DNA of 64,000 bases, from contig NZ_BMER01000001.1 of the NCBI RefSeq assembly GCF_014636865.1, forward strand, positions 1,042,718 to 1,106,717, in the 5' to 3' direction. This document shows positions 33,460 to 42,412 of the stretch, piece by piece. Made by a program: the position numbers and the translations under genes. The notes beneath the pieces were generated by a model, which ran no database searches, had not been told where the DNA came from, and worked only from the letters and a program-made list of their open reading frames with translations. Each line of letters begins with the position of its first letter. The first letter of the stretch is position 1. Source of the DNA: Parapedobacter pyrenivorans. Lineage in GTDB: Bacteria > Bacteroidota > Bacteroidia > Sphingobacteriales > Sphingobacteriaceae.

Positions 33460-35049
33460 ATGCGCAAGGAGACGAAAAGGAACTTGTTTGTAGCGGGCAC
33501 CTACGGTGCTGTGTTGTTGTTGGGGATATTGCTCGGGCAGGATTTTGCCGATGAGAACCGCCGCACGGGCCGTAACGGCTTACTACCGTTGGGTATCATC
33601 GACAAAACGGGCAAGGTGCAACGCATGATTGATCTCATTGCAGATAACTATGTCGATAGTGTAGGAGTGGATGAGCTTCAGGATCTCGCTATCGACGAAA
33701 TCGTAGCACAATTGGATCCGCATTCGGAATATCTACGCCCCAACCAGGCGCTCGAACAACATGAAACCCTCGAAGGTAGCTTTGAAGGCATCGGTATCGA
33801 ATATTACAATTTGAACGATACGTTGATGACTGTGGGGTTGATTGCGGGGGGACCTGCGCAACGGGCGGGCATGCGTGTGGGTGATAAACTTGTCGCTATC
33901 AACGGCGATACGATTGCAGGGAAAAAAGTTTCCGAAAGGAACATCGAGGAGAAGATCCGTGGCCGTAGCGGTACCGCCATCGAAATAACCATACACCGCA
34001 ACGGGAAAAGCCTTCCGTTCCCTTTAAAGGTAATGCGCGACCGGGTAGAGGTAAGTAGCATCGATGCCGCATATATCATAGACAGCGCTACGGCTTACAT
34101 AAAGATCCGGCGGTTTGGCGCCAAGACAGCCGAAGATTTCGAACGGGCTCTAAAGGACCTTAAGAAACAGGGCGCACAGCGGTTGATACTGGATTTAAGG
34201 GAAAACGGCGGTGGTTATTTTCATGTCGCTACGGCATTGGCCAGTTATTTTTTTGACGACAAGCGACTGATTGTTTATACGGAGGGGGCACATGAACCGC
34301 GTGTCGATTACTACTCCAATGCCGATGGCATATTTGGAGACGGTGAGTTGGCCGTATTGATTGATGAACAATCGGCCTCAGCGAGCGAAATCGTCGCGGG
34401 TGCTATCCAGGATTTAGAACGGGGAATCATCGTGGGCCGCCAGTCATACGGGAAAGCATTGGTACAGGAGCAATTCGGCTTTGGTGATGGCTCCGCGTTG
34501 AACCTCACCGTTGCGCGATACTATACCCCTTTAGGCCGATGTATCCAAAAATCCTACATTGCCAACACCGAAGCTCCGTCTCACACAGGCAATCTTCCAG
34601 CATTGGTTAGGCAGGACGCGGATACGGACGTTTACCAAACTACATCTGGAAAGCTGGTGTATGGCGGTGGAGGTATATCGCCGGATGTGGTGGTACCCGT
34701 AGACAGCAACCGGGCCAACAGTGTGTTATATCGCCGGATACGGAAGGCCAACTTGATCGAAACATATGTGTATGGGCGCCTTACCCATGCGGTGCCGGCA
34801 TATTCCGTTGAAAACTACCTGAAAGGGTATTCCCTGCCTGATAAGGAATACGATGGTTTCTTGCAATACGTGCGTGAAACGGGGATGACGTGCACACCAA
34901 ATGAAGCAAGCGCCGCAAAGCCGATGGTACGAAGTGATATTGAGGCGCTATTGGGGCGCTACTATTTCGGCAGCGAGGCCTTTTTCAGGGTAAGAAACCG
35001 TTCGGATAAGGTATTAGCGCAAGCGTTGTTAGCGCTGCAGGGCGAGTAA
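33460..35049 (+). CDS. S41 family C-terminal processing peptidase
   Basis: 529 residues. An N-terminal hydrophobic segment (11-27) anchors or exports it to the periplasm. PDZ domain at about 108-180 (GIGIEYYNLNDTLMTVGLIAGGPAQRAGMRVGDKLVAING) and S41 catalytic core at about 200-360. The Ser-Lys dyad is Ser307 (EQSASASEIVAGAIQD) and Lys332 (GRQSYGKALVQ), 25 residues apart as in CtpA and Prc. The C-terminal ~170 residues are helical and follow Bacteroidota CTP proteins. It trims or degrades envelope proteins from the C-terminus. Monocistronic. Confidence 0.95.
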   Translation: MRKETKRNLFVAGTYGAVLLLGILLGQDFADENRRTGRNGLLPLGIIDKTGKVQRMIDLIADNYVDSVGVDELQDLAIDEIVAQLDPHSEYLRPNQALEQHETLEGSFEGIGIEYYNLNDTLMTVGLIAGGPAQRAGMRVGDKLVAINGDTIAGKKVSERNIEEKIRGRSGTAIEITIHRNGKSLPFPLKVMRDRVEVSSIDAAYIIDSATAYIKIRRFGAKTAEDFERALKDLKKQGAQRLILDLRENGGGYFHVATALASYFFDDKRLIVYTEGAHEPRVDYYSNADGIFGDGELAVLIDEQSASASEIVAGAIQDLERGIIVGRQSYGKALVQEQFGFGDGSALNLTVARYYTPLGRCIQKSYIANTEAPSHTGNLPALVRQDADTDVYQTTSGKLVYGGGGISPDVVVPVDSNRANSVLYRRIRKANLIETYVYGRLTHAVPAYSVENYLKGYSLPDKEYDGFLQYVRETGMTCTPNEASAAKPMVRSDIEALLGRYYFGSEAFFRVRNRSDKVLAQALLALQGE

Positions 35050-35073
35050 CTGCCTGCCTATCCTAATCGCTGA

Positions 35074-35739
35074 TTAGTTGACCACCTGCCCATCGAGTAG
35101 CTCGATGATCCTATTGCCGTATTCCGCATTTTTTTCTGAGTGGGTCACTTGTACGATGGTTACGCCATCCTCTTGGTTGAGTTGCTTAAAGAGGTTCATG
35201 ATTTCTTCCCCTTGCTTGGAGTTAAGATTGCCTGTCGGTTCGTCCGCAAGCAACAGCCTAGGCGTAGTAGCCAGCGCGCGGGCGATACCGACTAATTGCT
35301 GCTGACCACCGGAAAGCTGTGTCGGAAATAGGTCTTTTTTACCTACGATACCAAAGCGGTCAATCAGGTCTCCGACAATAGCTTTGCGCTCACTACTTTT
35401 CAGGTTTTTATAGATAAGCGGAGTCTCAATGTTTTCATATACAGTCAGTTCGTCAATGAGATGGTAAGCCTGGAAAACAAATCCGATATGTTGCTTGTAC
35501 AGCGCGGAACGTTGCCTTTCTTTCAGACCGAGTACGTTTTCCTCCATGAAAAGGTATTCGCCCTCATCGGGTTCATCCAATAATCCGAGAATGTGGAGCA
35601 GGGTAGACTTGCCGGATCCGGATGGCCCCATGATGGACACAAATTCGCCCTCGGCAATGTGGAGGTTGATGTCCTTAAGTACGAATGAGCGGCTACCGCC
35701 CACATTGTACCATTTGAATATATTTTTTAATCGAATCAT
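35074..35739 (-). CDS. ABC transporter ATP-binding protein (MacB/LolD type)
   Basis: 221 residues from the ATG at 35737-35739 (MIRLKNIFKWYNVGGSRSFVLKDINLHI); the longer frame adds 16 unlikely residues. Walker A GPSGSGKST, Q-loop GFVFQAYHLID, signature LSGGQQQ and Walker B LLLADEPTGNLNSK: all present, and the LolD/MacB-type GNLNS after Walker B marks the type VII mechanotransmission class. It should power an FtsX-type permease. The likely partner is at 37395-39767, separated by a plus-strand MFS gene; both share the operator motif at 35915 and 39913. Confidence 0.94.
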   Translation of the reverse strand: MIRLKNIFKWYNVGGSRSFVLKDINLHIAEGEFVSIMGPSGSGKSTLLHILGLLDEPDEGEYLFMEENVLGLKERQRSALYKQHIGFVFQAYHLIDELTVYENIETPLIYKNLKSSERKAIVGDLIDRFGIVGKKDLFPTQLSGGQQQLVGIARALATTPRLLLADEPTGNLNSKQGEEIMNLFKQLNQEDGVTIVQVTHSEKNAEYGNRIIELLDGQVVN

Positions 35740-35914
35740 TTTAGTGGGTACAGTACATCGTATTTCGTGCTTGATATACCTTTTCATTCGTTGGACCGGT
35801 TATGAATTGGCCGCACTCAAATATATTAAATATCATGCTGGTCAATGCCAAAATCCGTCCATTATTGTAAAGATCTTTTAACGAGCCCGATAGGCTGTCT
35901 TGTAAATGGTGTGG

Positions 35915-35952
35915 TGTCCGATTCCGAACAACTGATTGTCCGATTCCGAACA
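35915..35952. promoter_or_regulatory. Two direct copies of a 16-bp operator between the ABC ATPase and MFS genes
   Basis: TGTCCGATTCCGAACA at 35915-35930 and again, identical, at 35937-35952. The centres are 22 bp apart, about two helical turns. Each copy is an imperfect palindrome (TGTYCGA-N-TCGRACA type). The pair lies 176 bp upstream of the ATPase start and 134 bp upstream of the MFS start. The same motif recurs upstream of the permease (39913, 39934). The remaining part of the 346-bp gap 35740-36085 holds the MFS promoter region and nothing else I can name. Confidence 0.65.
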
Positions 35953-36005
35953 CCGAGCCCTATTGCCGAAGGATGTATCAGTTTTGTATCATATTTCAAC
36001 AGATT

Positions 36006-36049
36006 TGGCCAAATGCATGCAGAACGATTTGAAAAAACACGTACCTTTG
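36006..36049 (+). promoter_or_regulatory. Promoter region of the MFS gene
   Basis: TACCTTTG (36042-36049) matches the Bacteroidota -7 box and sits inside an inverted repeat CGTAC-N6-GTACG (36040-36055). A second possible element, TGGCCAAATGCATGCA (36006-36021), has the GG-N10-GC spacing of sigma-54 promoters, so either sigma could be used; with upstream enhancer-like sites at 35915-35952 the sigma-54 option is not idle. Undecided. Confidence 0.4.
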
Positions 36050-36085
36050 TGTACGTTTTACACTAAGGGCTTATAAGAGCATAAA

Positions 36086-37327
36086 ATGCAAACAACAGTA
36101 AAGAAAAGTTTGATAGCACTCCTTTTTGGGGGGCTGGGTATCGGTATTACCGAATTTGTGATGATGGGTTTATTGGAAGAGATTGCGGGGGATCTGGCGA
36201 TCGATATTCCTACGGCAGGTCATTTGATTGCCGCATATGCCGTGGGTGTGGTTATTGGGGCTCCCCTGCTCGTGGTGATTGCTGGTAAGTATCCACCGAA
36301 ACGTATCCTCATCGGGTTGATGGTACTCTTTACGATTTTCAATGCATTTACTGCATTTGCGCCGAGTTACACGTCATTGCTCATCTCGCGCGTGCTCGCG
36401 GGCTTGCCACACGGTGCTTTTTTTGGTGTAGGTTCGGTAGTCGCCAGTCGCTTAGCGCAACCGGGTAAAGAGGCACAGGCCATTTCCATCATGTTCGCCG
36501 GTCTTACCATCGCCAACCTAATCGGCGTGCCGCTGGGCACCTATATCGGTCACCATTTCATTTGGAGGTATTCTTTTGCTATCGTTGTGTTGGTGGGTAT
36601 CATTACGTTGCTATCGTTGAAATTCTGGATGCCGGATTTGCCGGTGAAGCAAGCGGGTAGCGTAAAAACCCAGCTGCGTTTTTTCAAGCGGCGCGAAGCC
36701 TGGTTGATTGTAGGGATGATCGCCATCGGAACTGGTGGGCTCTTTTCGTGGTATAGCTACATCTCACCGTTAATGACCAAGGTGGCGGGCTTTTCTGAAT
36801 CCTCCATGACGTACATCCTGATGCTGGCTGGCCTGGGGATGTTTGTTGGTAACCTGGTTGGTGGCAGGTTGGCCGACCTCGTCTCACCTGCCCGAGCCTC
36901 CGTGATGTTACTTATGGTAATGGCTGTCGCGTTGGTTGCTCAGCAATATTTATCCGTCTATCCGATTCCCTCGTTGGTAATGACCTTCATTTTGGGTGGC
37001 GTAGCATTCGCATTATCGGCACCCATACAGATGCTAATGATCAATACGGCCAAAGGATCGGAAATGCTGGCCGCTTCAGTGAGTCAGGCGAGTTTCAACA
37101 TCGGGAACGCGCTGGGGGCATTTTTAGGGGGCTTGCCTATCGCAATGGGCTATGGCTACACTTCGCCGGAATGGGTAGGGGCTGCTATGGCTGCTTTTGG
37201 TGCGCTATTCGCCCTGGCTTTCATCGTTCGGCAAGCCCGGCAAAATCGTATACAGCCTGTGGCTCTGCCGCATACACATCGGGTTGTCGCCGAGGTGACT
37301 GAAGGAGAGCCGGAACCTGTTTGTTAG
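36086..37327 (+). CDS. MFS transporter (DHA1/AraJ-like exporter)
   Basis: 413 residues with about 12 hydrophobic segments. N-terminal GLGIGITEFVMMGLLEEIAGDLAIDIPTAGHLIAAYAVGVVIGAPLLV is the pattern of the DHA1 drug/arabinose efflux (AraJ, YdhP) group, with RVLAGLPHGAFFGVGSVVASRL as the motif C-like region. Inner-membrane proton-coupled efflux is likely; substrate unknown. It lies between, and opposite to, the two halves of an ABC exporter, with shared operator-like sites, so all three may answer one signal. Confidence 0.92.
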   Translation: MQTTVKKSLIALLFGGLGIGITEFVMMGLLEEIAGDLAIDIPTAGHLIAAYAVGVVIGAPLLVVIAGKYPPKRILIGLMVLFTIFNAFTAFAPSYTSLLISRVLAGLPHGAFFGVGSVVASRLAQPGKEAQAISIMFAGLTIANLIGVPLGTYIGHHFIWRYSFAIVVLVGIITLLSLKFWMPDLPVKQAGSVKTQLRFFKRREAWLIVGMIAIGTGGLFSWYSYISPLMTKVAGFSESSMTYILMLAGLGMFVGNLVGGRLADLVSPARASVMLLMVMAVALVAQQYLSVYPIPSLVMTFILGGVAFALSAPIQMLMINTAKGSEMLAASVSQASFNIGNALGAFLGGLPIAMGYGYTSPEWVGAAMAAFGALFALAFIVRQARQNRIQPVALPHTHRVVAEVTEGEPEPVC

Positions 37328-37394
37328 CAAAGAATTATCTGTGATCGGCCTCCGGGCACTAAGCATTGCTTGCTTTTGGTCGTCCGTGTCAGGC

Positions 37395-39767
37395 TTATTC
37401 ATCCCGCAGTGAATCGGCGGGATTGGCTCGTGCGGCACGGACCGACTGGTAGGCCACGGTAAGTAGTGCGACCAACAGCGTGCCCATACCGGCCAATGCA
37501 AACATCCACCAGGATATGCTGATGCGATAAGCAAAGGTAGCCAGCCACTGATCTACCAACAGGTAAGCTATTGGGAGTGCAATCAGATTGGCCACCAAGA
37601 AAATCCGGAAAAAGGACTTGTTTAGCTGTATGAACAGCTGGCCCACTGAGGCGCCGAGAACCTTGCGGATACTCATTTCTTTTTGACGGATGACGATGCT
37701 ATGTGCCGACATGCTAAAGAGGCCCATTAATGCGATGACGATGGAGAGGATGGTAAACCCGCGGAATGCCGACTCCAGCTGCTGCTGTTGAGCATATAAT
37801 GCTGCGTAATTCTGATCGACAAATTCATAGCGGAAATGCTCACCGTCTAACCGGTTAATGGATTTCCAGTCTTTTTCCAATGCGGCCAGCGTCTGTTGCG
37901 CCCTGCCGGGCTTGATCTTGATTAGGATTTCCGTTTTAAATTGCCCGCAAGTGTTGTTGATCGAATACACGGTGGGTCGTGTCAATTTTTCGAACCCCTG
38001 CATTTTGCTGTCTTTGACCACACCAACGATTTGAAAGTCGGTGTCGCAGCCACGGATAGTCTGACCAATGGGATTTTGCATCCCAAAGGCCTTCGCTAGC
38101 GTTTCGTTGACAATAGCACCGTTAATGGAATCGGTGGCAAACACTTCGGTGAATGACCGCCCTTGCAACATATCCATGCCCATGGTTTCCACATAGTCGA
38201 AATCCACCGCAATGTGATCGGCTTTGCGCACTTGGTCCACATGCTGGAATTCTTTTTCAGCAGGGCCGATTCCGCCCGGAATACTTGTTGTAGCTGTGAC
38301 ATATTCGATATCGGGATAAGCTTGCATCCGGTCGCGGATCGGTTTGAAATCTGCCGGATTGTTGAGTATCGCCGCGTTCTTGATCTGCACCACCTGCGCT
38401 GGATCAAAACCTTTATCGCCATCTCGTATGTAGTCCAGTTGCCTGTTTAGGACAAGCATACCCGAGATGAATACCAAGGCGATGATGAACTGGAAGATCA
38501 ATAGCGCGTGTCGGAACCAAGCGGTGCGGTGGCTGGTTTGGAAATTGCCTTTCAAGATATTTACTGGATGATAGCCCGAAAGGATAATGGCCGGATAGCT
38601 ACCGGCCGCCAAAGCCGTAAGGAGTGCTGCCACCAATAATTGCCAAGCGATTTGATTATCCAGGGCAAAGCCGGCAAGATCATAAGCCAGCCATTTTTGA
38701 AGCCCATTCCGACAAAGGATGACTAATGCCCATGCGAGAACGGCCGCCAACAAGCATTGCAGCAAAACCTCACCCATGAACTGTAATGTCAGTCGGATCC
38801 TACTTACCCCAAAGACCTTTTTGAGGCCGATTTCTTTCGCCCGCCTATGGGCTTGTGCAATCATTAGGTTGGCGAAATTGATGCCAGCTAACAGTAAAAT
38901 GACCCCCGACAATATGCCTAATGCCCACACTATGAGGTAACCGGTGTTTGAACCATGTTTCGGATGTAGGTGCAGGTTTTGCAATGGATCGAGGTAGGTT
39001 TCTCCTTTGGCGAATGCTGAGGTAACGGTGTGGTGGTGTTGCGAAATTTCCTGCTGATAGATTTCCTTTATTTTCTGGTCTAATCGATTGATATCCGTGC
39101 CCGGTTTTACTTGAATATAAGTTTGGTACTGGAGTGGATCACCCTCGGCGTCACCGGCAAGGTCGGGCTTAAAGAAGATCGCATCATATGTCAGGTTGGA
39201 CAATCCACGCGCCTTGGTAACCCCATGTATGTGTGGAAAAAATCCGCTTTGCTCATTCTGAACTGCGATCTGCCGAGGAGCGAATACATTTTCGGCTTGC
39301 TTTGGGAATAATGTCTGCGAAATTTGCGGTGTGACGAGATTGACGTCAGGCCGATTCTCGTCTGAAAGGCTTAAGCCGTAGGCTTCAACACCGAATATTT
39401 TGGCAATGGAAAGGTCGGCAGCCTTCCAATTTTTCACCATGGCTTCGCCGTGATCGTGTATGAACGGCATCTCCCAAGGAAAGTAGGAAACTCTCCCCAC
39501 TTCGACCACGTCTGGCAGTCTTGTTTTGATAACTTTAGCCAACGCTGGGGGGGTGAGGTCGGTATGGCTTCCTTGATAGCTGAGTCCAACCAAGTAGATC
39601 TGGTCATAATTTGGATTCCAACGGTCATAGCTCGTTTCGCGGTTGATATAAAGGTATGCCAATATGAAACCAGCGAATCCCAACGCTAAGCCGAGGATAT
39701 TCAGCAACGTAAATAGCTTGGAACGTAATACATTCCGCCACGCAATCTTCAGGTTATTCATGCCCAT
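37395..39767 (-). CDS. FtsX/MacB-type ABC transporter permease
   Basis: 790 residues, start MGMNNLKIAWRNVLRSKLFTLLNILGLALGFAGFIL (an ATG two codons later is also possible). One TM at about 19-40, a MacB periplasmic core domain (about 95-270), three TMs (about 285-400), a second TM plus periplasmic unit (about 430-670) and three C-terminal TMs with SIRKVLGASVGQLFIQLNKSF and ANPADSLRDE. This double-FtsX layout is common in Bacteroidota. Needs an ATPase such as the one at 35074; the pair probably moves lipoproteins, peptides or toxic compounds by mechanotransmission. Paired operators lie 146-182 bp upstream. Confidence 0.93.
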   Translation of the reverse strand: MGMNNLKIAWRNVLRSKLFTLLNILGLALGFAGFILAYLYINRETSYDRWNPNYDQIYLVGLSYQGSHTDLTPPALAKVIKTRLPDVVEVGRVSYFPWEMPFIHDHGEAMVKNWKAADLSIAKIFGVEAYGLSLSDENRPDVNLVTPQISQTLFPKQAENVFAPRQIAVQNEQSGFFPHIHGVTKARGLSNLTYDAIFFKPDLAGDAEGDPLQYQTYIQVKPGTDINRLDQKIKEIYQQEISQHHHTVTSAFAKGETYLDPLQNLHLHPKHGSNTGYLIVWALGILSGVILLLAGINFANLMIAQAHRRAKEIGLKKVFGVSRIRLTLQFMGEVLLQCLLAAVLAWALVILCRNGLQKWLAYDLAGFALDNQIAWQLLVAALLTALAAGSYPAIILSGYHPVNILKGNFQTSHRTAWFRHALLIFQFIIALVFISGMLVLNRQLDYIRDGDKGFDPAQVVQIKNAAILNNPADFKPIRDRMQAYPDIEYVTATTSIPGGIGPAEKEFQHVDQVRKADHIAVDFDYVETMGMDMLQGRSFTEVFATDSINGAIVNETLAKAFGMQNPIGQTIRGCDTDFQIVGVVKDSKMQGFEKLTRPTVYSINNTCGQFKTEILIKIKPGRAQQTLAALEKDWKSINRLDGEHFRYEFVDQNYAALYAQQQQLESAFRGFTILSIVIALMGLFSMSAHSIVIRQKEMSIRKVLGASVGQLFIQLNKSFFRIFLVANLIALPIAYLLVDQWLATFAYRISISWWMFALAGMGTLLVALLTVAYQSVRAARANPADSLRDE

Positions 39768-39910
39768 GGTTATTTATTTATGTCGTGGATAAGTAGCAGC
39801 TTGAATTTCCATAACTATTCTGAAATCCGATCGGTTTCAGTATACCAAATTCATTACCAAATGGTTAACTGGTTGTTTTTCAAATGAACAAAAAGGTTGG
39901 TACCCATAAG

Positions 39911-39951
39911 ACTGTCCGATATCGAACACCCGGTGTTCGATATCGGACAGT
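39911..39951. promoter_or_regulatory. 41-bp palindrome containing two 16-bp operator copies, upstream of the permease gene
   Basis: Perfect 20-bp arms around one central base (39931). It contains TGTCCGATATCGAACA (39913-39928) and the inverted TGTTCGATATCGGACA (39934-39949), centres 21 bp apart. It is the same motif as the direct pair at 35915-35952. No T-run follows on either side, so an operator or activator site fits better than a terminator. Set ~145 bp before the permease ATG, a typical enhancer-site distance. Confidence 0.65.
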
Positions 39952-39974
39952 GCAACCACTGTAAATGCGTAGTG

Positions 39975-40520
39975 TTATTTCAATAGGCCCAGTTTGACCA
40001 ATGCATAGAAGAGTGCGGCGGTATGCAGGGCCTGTCCGAATTGGTTATCGAGGAGTAATTGCTTCAGCTCCGCGGGGGTGACGAGGATAACCTCGATTTC
40101 TTCCTGCTCGTCGAGCTCCTGCTCCTGCACCTTCACACCGCCGGTGAGCAGGTAGGTGGTGGTGATGTTGTTTGCTGTGGCCGGGTTGGGAAACAGTACG
40201 GATAGCTCTTCCATGGTATTAAATCGATAGCCGGTTTCTTCAAGCAACTCACGGGCCGCGGCCGCGGCTGCGGCCTCTCCCGGATCGATCACTCCACCGG
40301 GGATTTCGAGTACTTCCTGTTTCACGCCGTGGCGGTACTGTCTGACGAGGATAAATCGGTTATCAGCGGTCAGCGCTACCATATTTACCCAGTTGGGATA
40401 TTCCAGTACGTAATATTCAGGGACTACATGCCCGTTGGGCATGCGACACTTATCCCGGCGCAATACGGCCCATGGTGCCCGCACGAGGTATTCGGACGAG
40501 AGGGTTTTCCAGCGCAGCAT
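39975..40520 (-). CDS. NUDIX hydrolase (ADP-ribose pyrophosphatase-like)
   Basis: 181 residues. The Nudix box is complete: GGVIDPGEAAAAAAARELLEETGY (GX5EX7REUXEEXGU). The upstream strand FILVRQYRHGVKQEVLEIPGG follows ADP-ribose/nucleoside-diphosphate-sugar pyrophosphatases (NudF/YffH group), and VLFPNPATANNITTTYLLTGG is usual in them. Substrate most likely ADP-ribose or an NDP-sugar. It begins 1 bp after the phosphohexomutase stop, so it is in one operon with a sugar-phosphate enzyme. Confidence 0.9.
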   Translation of the reverse strand: MLRWKTLSSEYLVRAPWAVLRRDKCRMPNGHVVPEYYVLEYPNWVNMVALTADNRFILVRQYRHGVKQEVLEIPGGVIDPGEAAAAAAARELLEETGYRFNTMEELSVLFPNPATANNITTTYLLTGGVKVQEQELDEQEEIEVILVTPAELKQLLLDNQFGQALHTAALFYALVKLGLLK

Positions 40521-40521
40521 A

Positions 40522-42264
40522 TCAAGCGATGTCTTTCATGATGCGGTCTACCCGATCTTCCAATTCCTGGCTCATGTGCTCGAAATCAGCGGCATTGGCA
40601 AGCGGTTGTTTTACACTGCAATAGAACTTGATTTTCGGCTCTGTGCCCGATGGCCGCGCCGAGATGACGTCGCCATCCACCGTGATGAACTGCAGCACAT
40701 CGGATTTTGGAAGGTTGATCACGCTGCGTTCGCCCGTTTTCAGGTTGTAGGATTCACTGCGCTCGTAGTCTTTGATCTCCGCGACATCAATGCCGCCTAG
40801 GGTTTGCGGTGGATTGCTCCGCAAGCGTTCCATCATGGCCTTGATTTCCTCTGCACCGGCTTTGCCCGTTTTGGTTAATGAAACCAACTTTTCTTTGTAA
40901 TACCCATGCTGCACATAGAGGTCGATAAGTGCATCGAAAAGTGATTTGCCCTGATCTTTGTAATAAGCCGTCATTTCGGCGATGAATACCGCAGAGACGA
41001 CGGCATCCTTATCACGTACCAGCTCGCCCACTAAATAGCCGTAGCTCTCTTCCCCTCCAACGAGGAACCGCCCTTGCCCGTCCTTGCCCGTAATGAGCTC
41101 GCCGATGTATTTGAAGCCGGTGAGTGTGTCGTAATACGTAACACCATATTGCTTGGCGATTTCGGCAATGAGGTTAGTCGTGACGATGGTTTTGACCACA
41201 TAATCATCCGGACGGAGATCGCCCTGCTCCTTTTTGGCAGAAAGCACGTAATTGACCAATAGGCTCCCGATTTGATTGCCATTGAGCAATTGGTATTCGC
41301 CCTGTGTATTCTTTGTCGCTGCTCCAACACGGTCGGCATCTGGGTCTGTGGCGAACAGTACGTCCGCACCGATGCGCTGGCCGTCTTGTACCGCCAGCGA
41401 CATGGCTTCTTCCTCTTCCGGATTGGGGTAGACCACCGTGGGGAAATTGCCGTCTGGTGTGGCCTGCGCCTCCACGACGTGCACGTTGGTAAATCCCCAG
41501 CGTTGCAGGGCGGGCGGTACGAGGGTGACTCCCGTACCATGGATGGGCGAGAAGACGATTTTCAGGTCGTTCTGCCGCGATACCACGTCGGGCCGAAGGG
41601 TCAGCTTCGCGATGGCGTCCAGGTATGCATCGTCAAGCTCCTTGCCCAATAGAGTAATGTTCTCGGCTACCGGCCCGAAGTTGATTTCATTGGGGGCCTC
41701 AATCGCATATACTTCCTTGATGACGTTCTTATCGTGTGGGGGCACCAATTGGCCGCCGTCATTCCAATAAGCTTTGTAGCCATTGTATTCTTTGGGGTTG
41801 TGTGATGCCGTAAGCATCACGCCTGCTTGGCATTGCAGGTGGCGTACGGCAAATGAAAGGTGCGGTGTGGGGCGCAATTCGGCAAATAGATAGACCTTGA
41901 TGCCGTTCGCCGAAAACACATCGGCTACTAAGCGGGCAAACGCCTTGGAATTGTTGCGGCTGTCGTAAGAGATCGCTGCTTTCACCTCTTGCCCAGGATA
42001 GGTCTTGAGCAGGTAGTTGCTCAATCCCTGCGTGGCCCGGCCGATGGTATATTTGTTCATGCGGTTGGTACCCACACCCATGATGCCGCGCAGGCCACCC
42101 GTGCCGAATTCGAGATCTTTATAGAAACTATCGGTCAGTTCGGTATATTGTTCCGAATCAAAAAGCTGTTTTACCGATTTGATGGTTTCCTCATCATAGG
42201 GTGTCCGCATCCACGCTTCAGCACGCGCTTGTATGGCCGAATCTAAATTCGTTGTTGTCATCAT
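40522..42264 (-). CDS. Phospho-sugar mutase (phosphoglucomutase/phosphomannomutase)
   Basis: 580 residues, the long PGM2-like form. Interconverts hexose-1- and hexose-6-phosphates. The phosphoserine loop is GVMLTASHNPKEYNGYK, the Mg site DPDADRVG, the sugar-binding loop GGEESYGYL, and the phosphate-binding end SARPSGTEPKIKFY. Cytosolic; feeds glycogen, nucleotide-sugar and exopolysaccharide pathways. In one operon with the NUDIX gene (1-bp gap). Confidence 0.95.
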   Translation of the reverse strand: MMTTTNLDSAIQARAEAWMRTPYDEETIKSVKQLFDSEQYTELTDSFYKDLEFGTGGLRGIMGVGTNRMNKYTIGRATQGLSNYLLKTYPGQEVKAAISYDSRNNSKAFARLVADVFSANGIKVYLFAELRPTPHLSFAVRHLQCQAGVMLTASHNPKEYNGYKAYWNDGGQLVPPHDKNVIKEVYAIEAPNEINFGPVAENITLLGKELDDAYLDAIAKLTLRPDVVSRQNDLKIVFSPIHGTGVTLVPPALQRWGFTNVHVVEAQATPDGNFPTVVYPNPEEEEAMSLAVQDGQRIGADVLFATDPDADRVGAATKNTQGEYQLLNGNQIGSLLVNYVLSAKKEQGDLRPDDYVVKTIVTTNLIAEIAKQYGVTYYDTLTGFKYIGELITGKDGQGRFLVGGEESYGYLVGELVRDKDAVVSAVFIAEMTAYYKDQGKSLFDALIDLYVQHGYYKEKLVSLTKTGKAGAEEIKAMMERLRSNPPQTLGGIDVAEIKDYERSESYNLKTGERSVINLPKSDVLQFITVDGDVISARPSGTEPKIKFYCSVKQPLANAADFEHMSQELEDRVDRIMKDIA

Positions 42265-42412
42265 TTATCAATTTTCATCAGATCAAATTTGTACTTTATC
42301 GGCGATGAAGCTTGCATGAGCTATTTTCATGATGTTCTTTTGTGAGCAGCGCTCATGCAGGTTTCCTCTTGGCTCAAACTTAATTAAAAAGCCTTTTACA
42401 TACAAGGAATAA

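Noticed and set aside
39911-39951. Rho-independent terminator
   Set aside because: No T-run on either side, and the 16-bp half-sites recur as direct repeats at 35915-35952, where no hairpin would form; an operator fits better.
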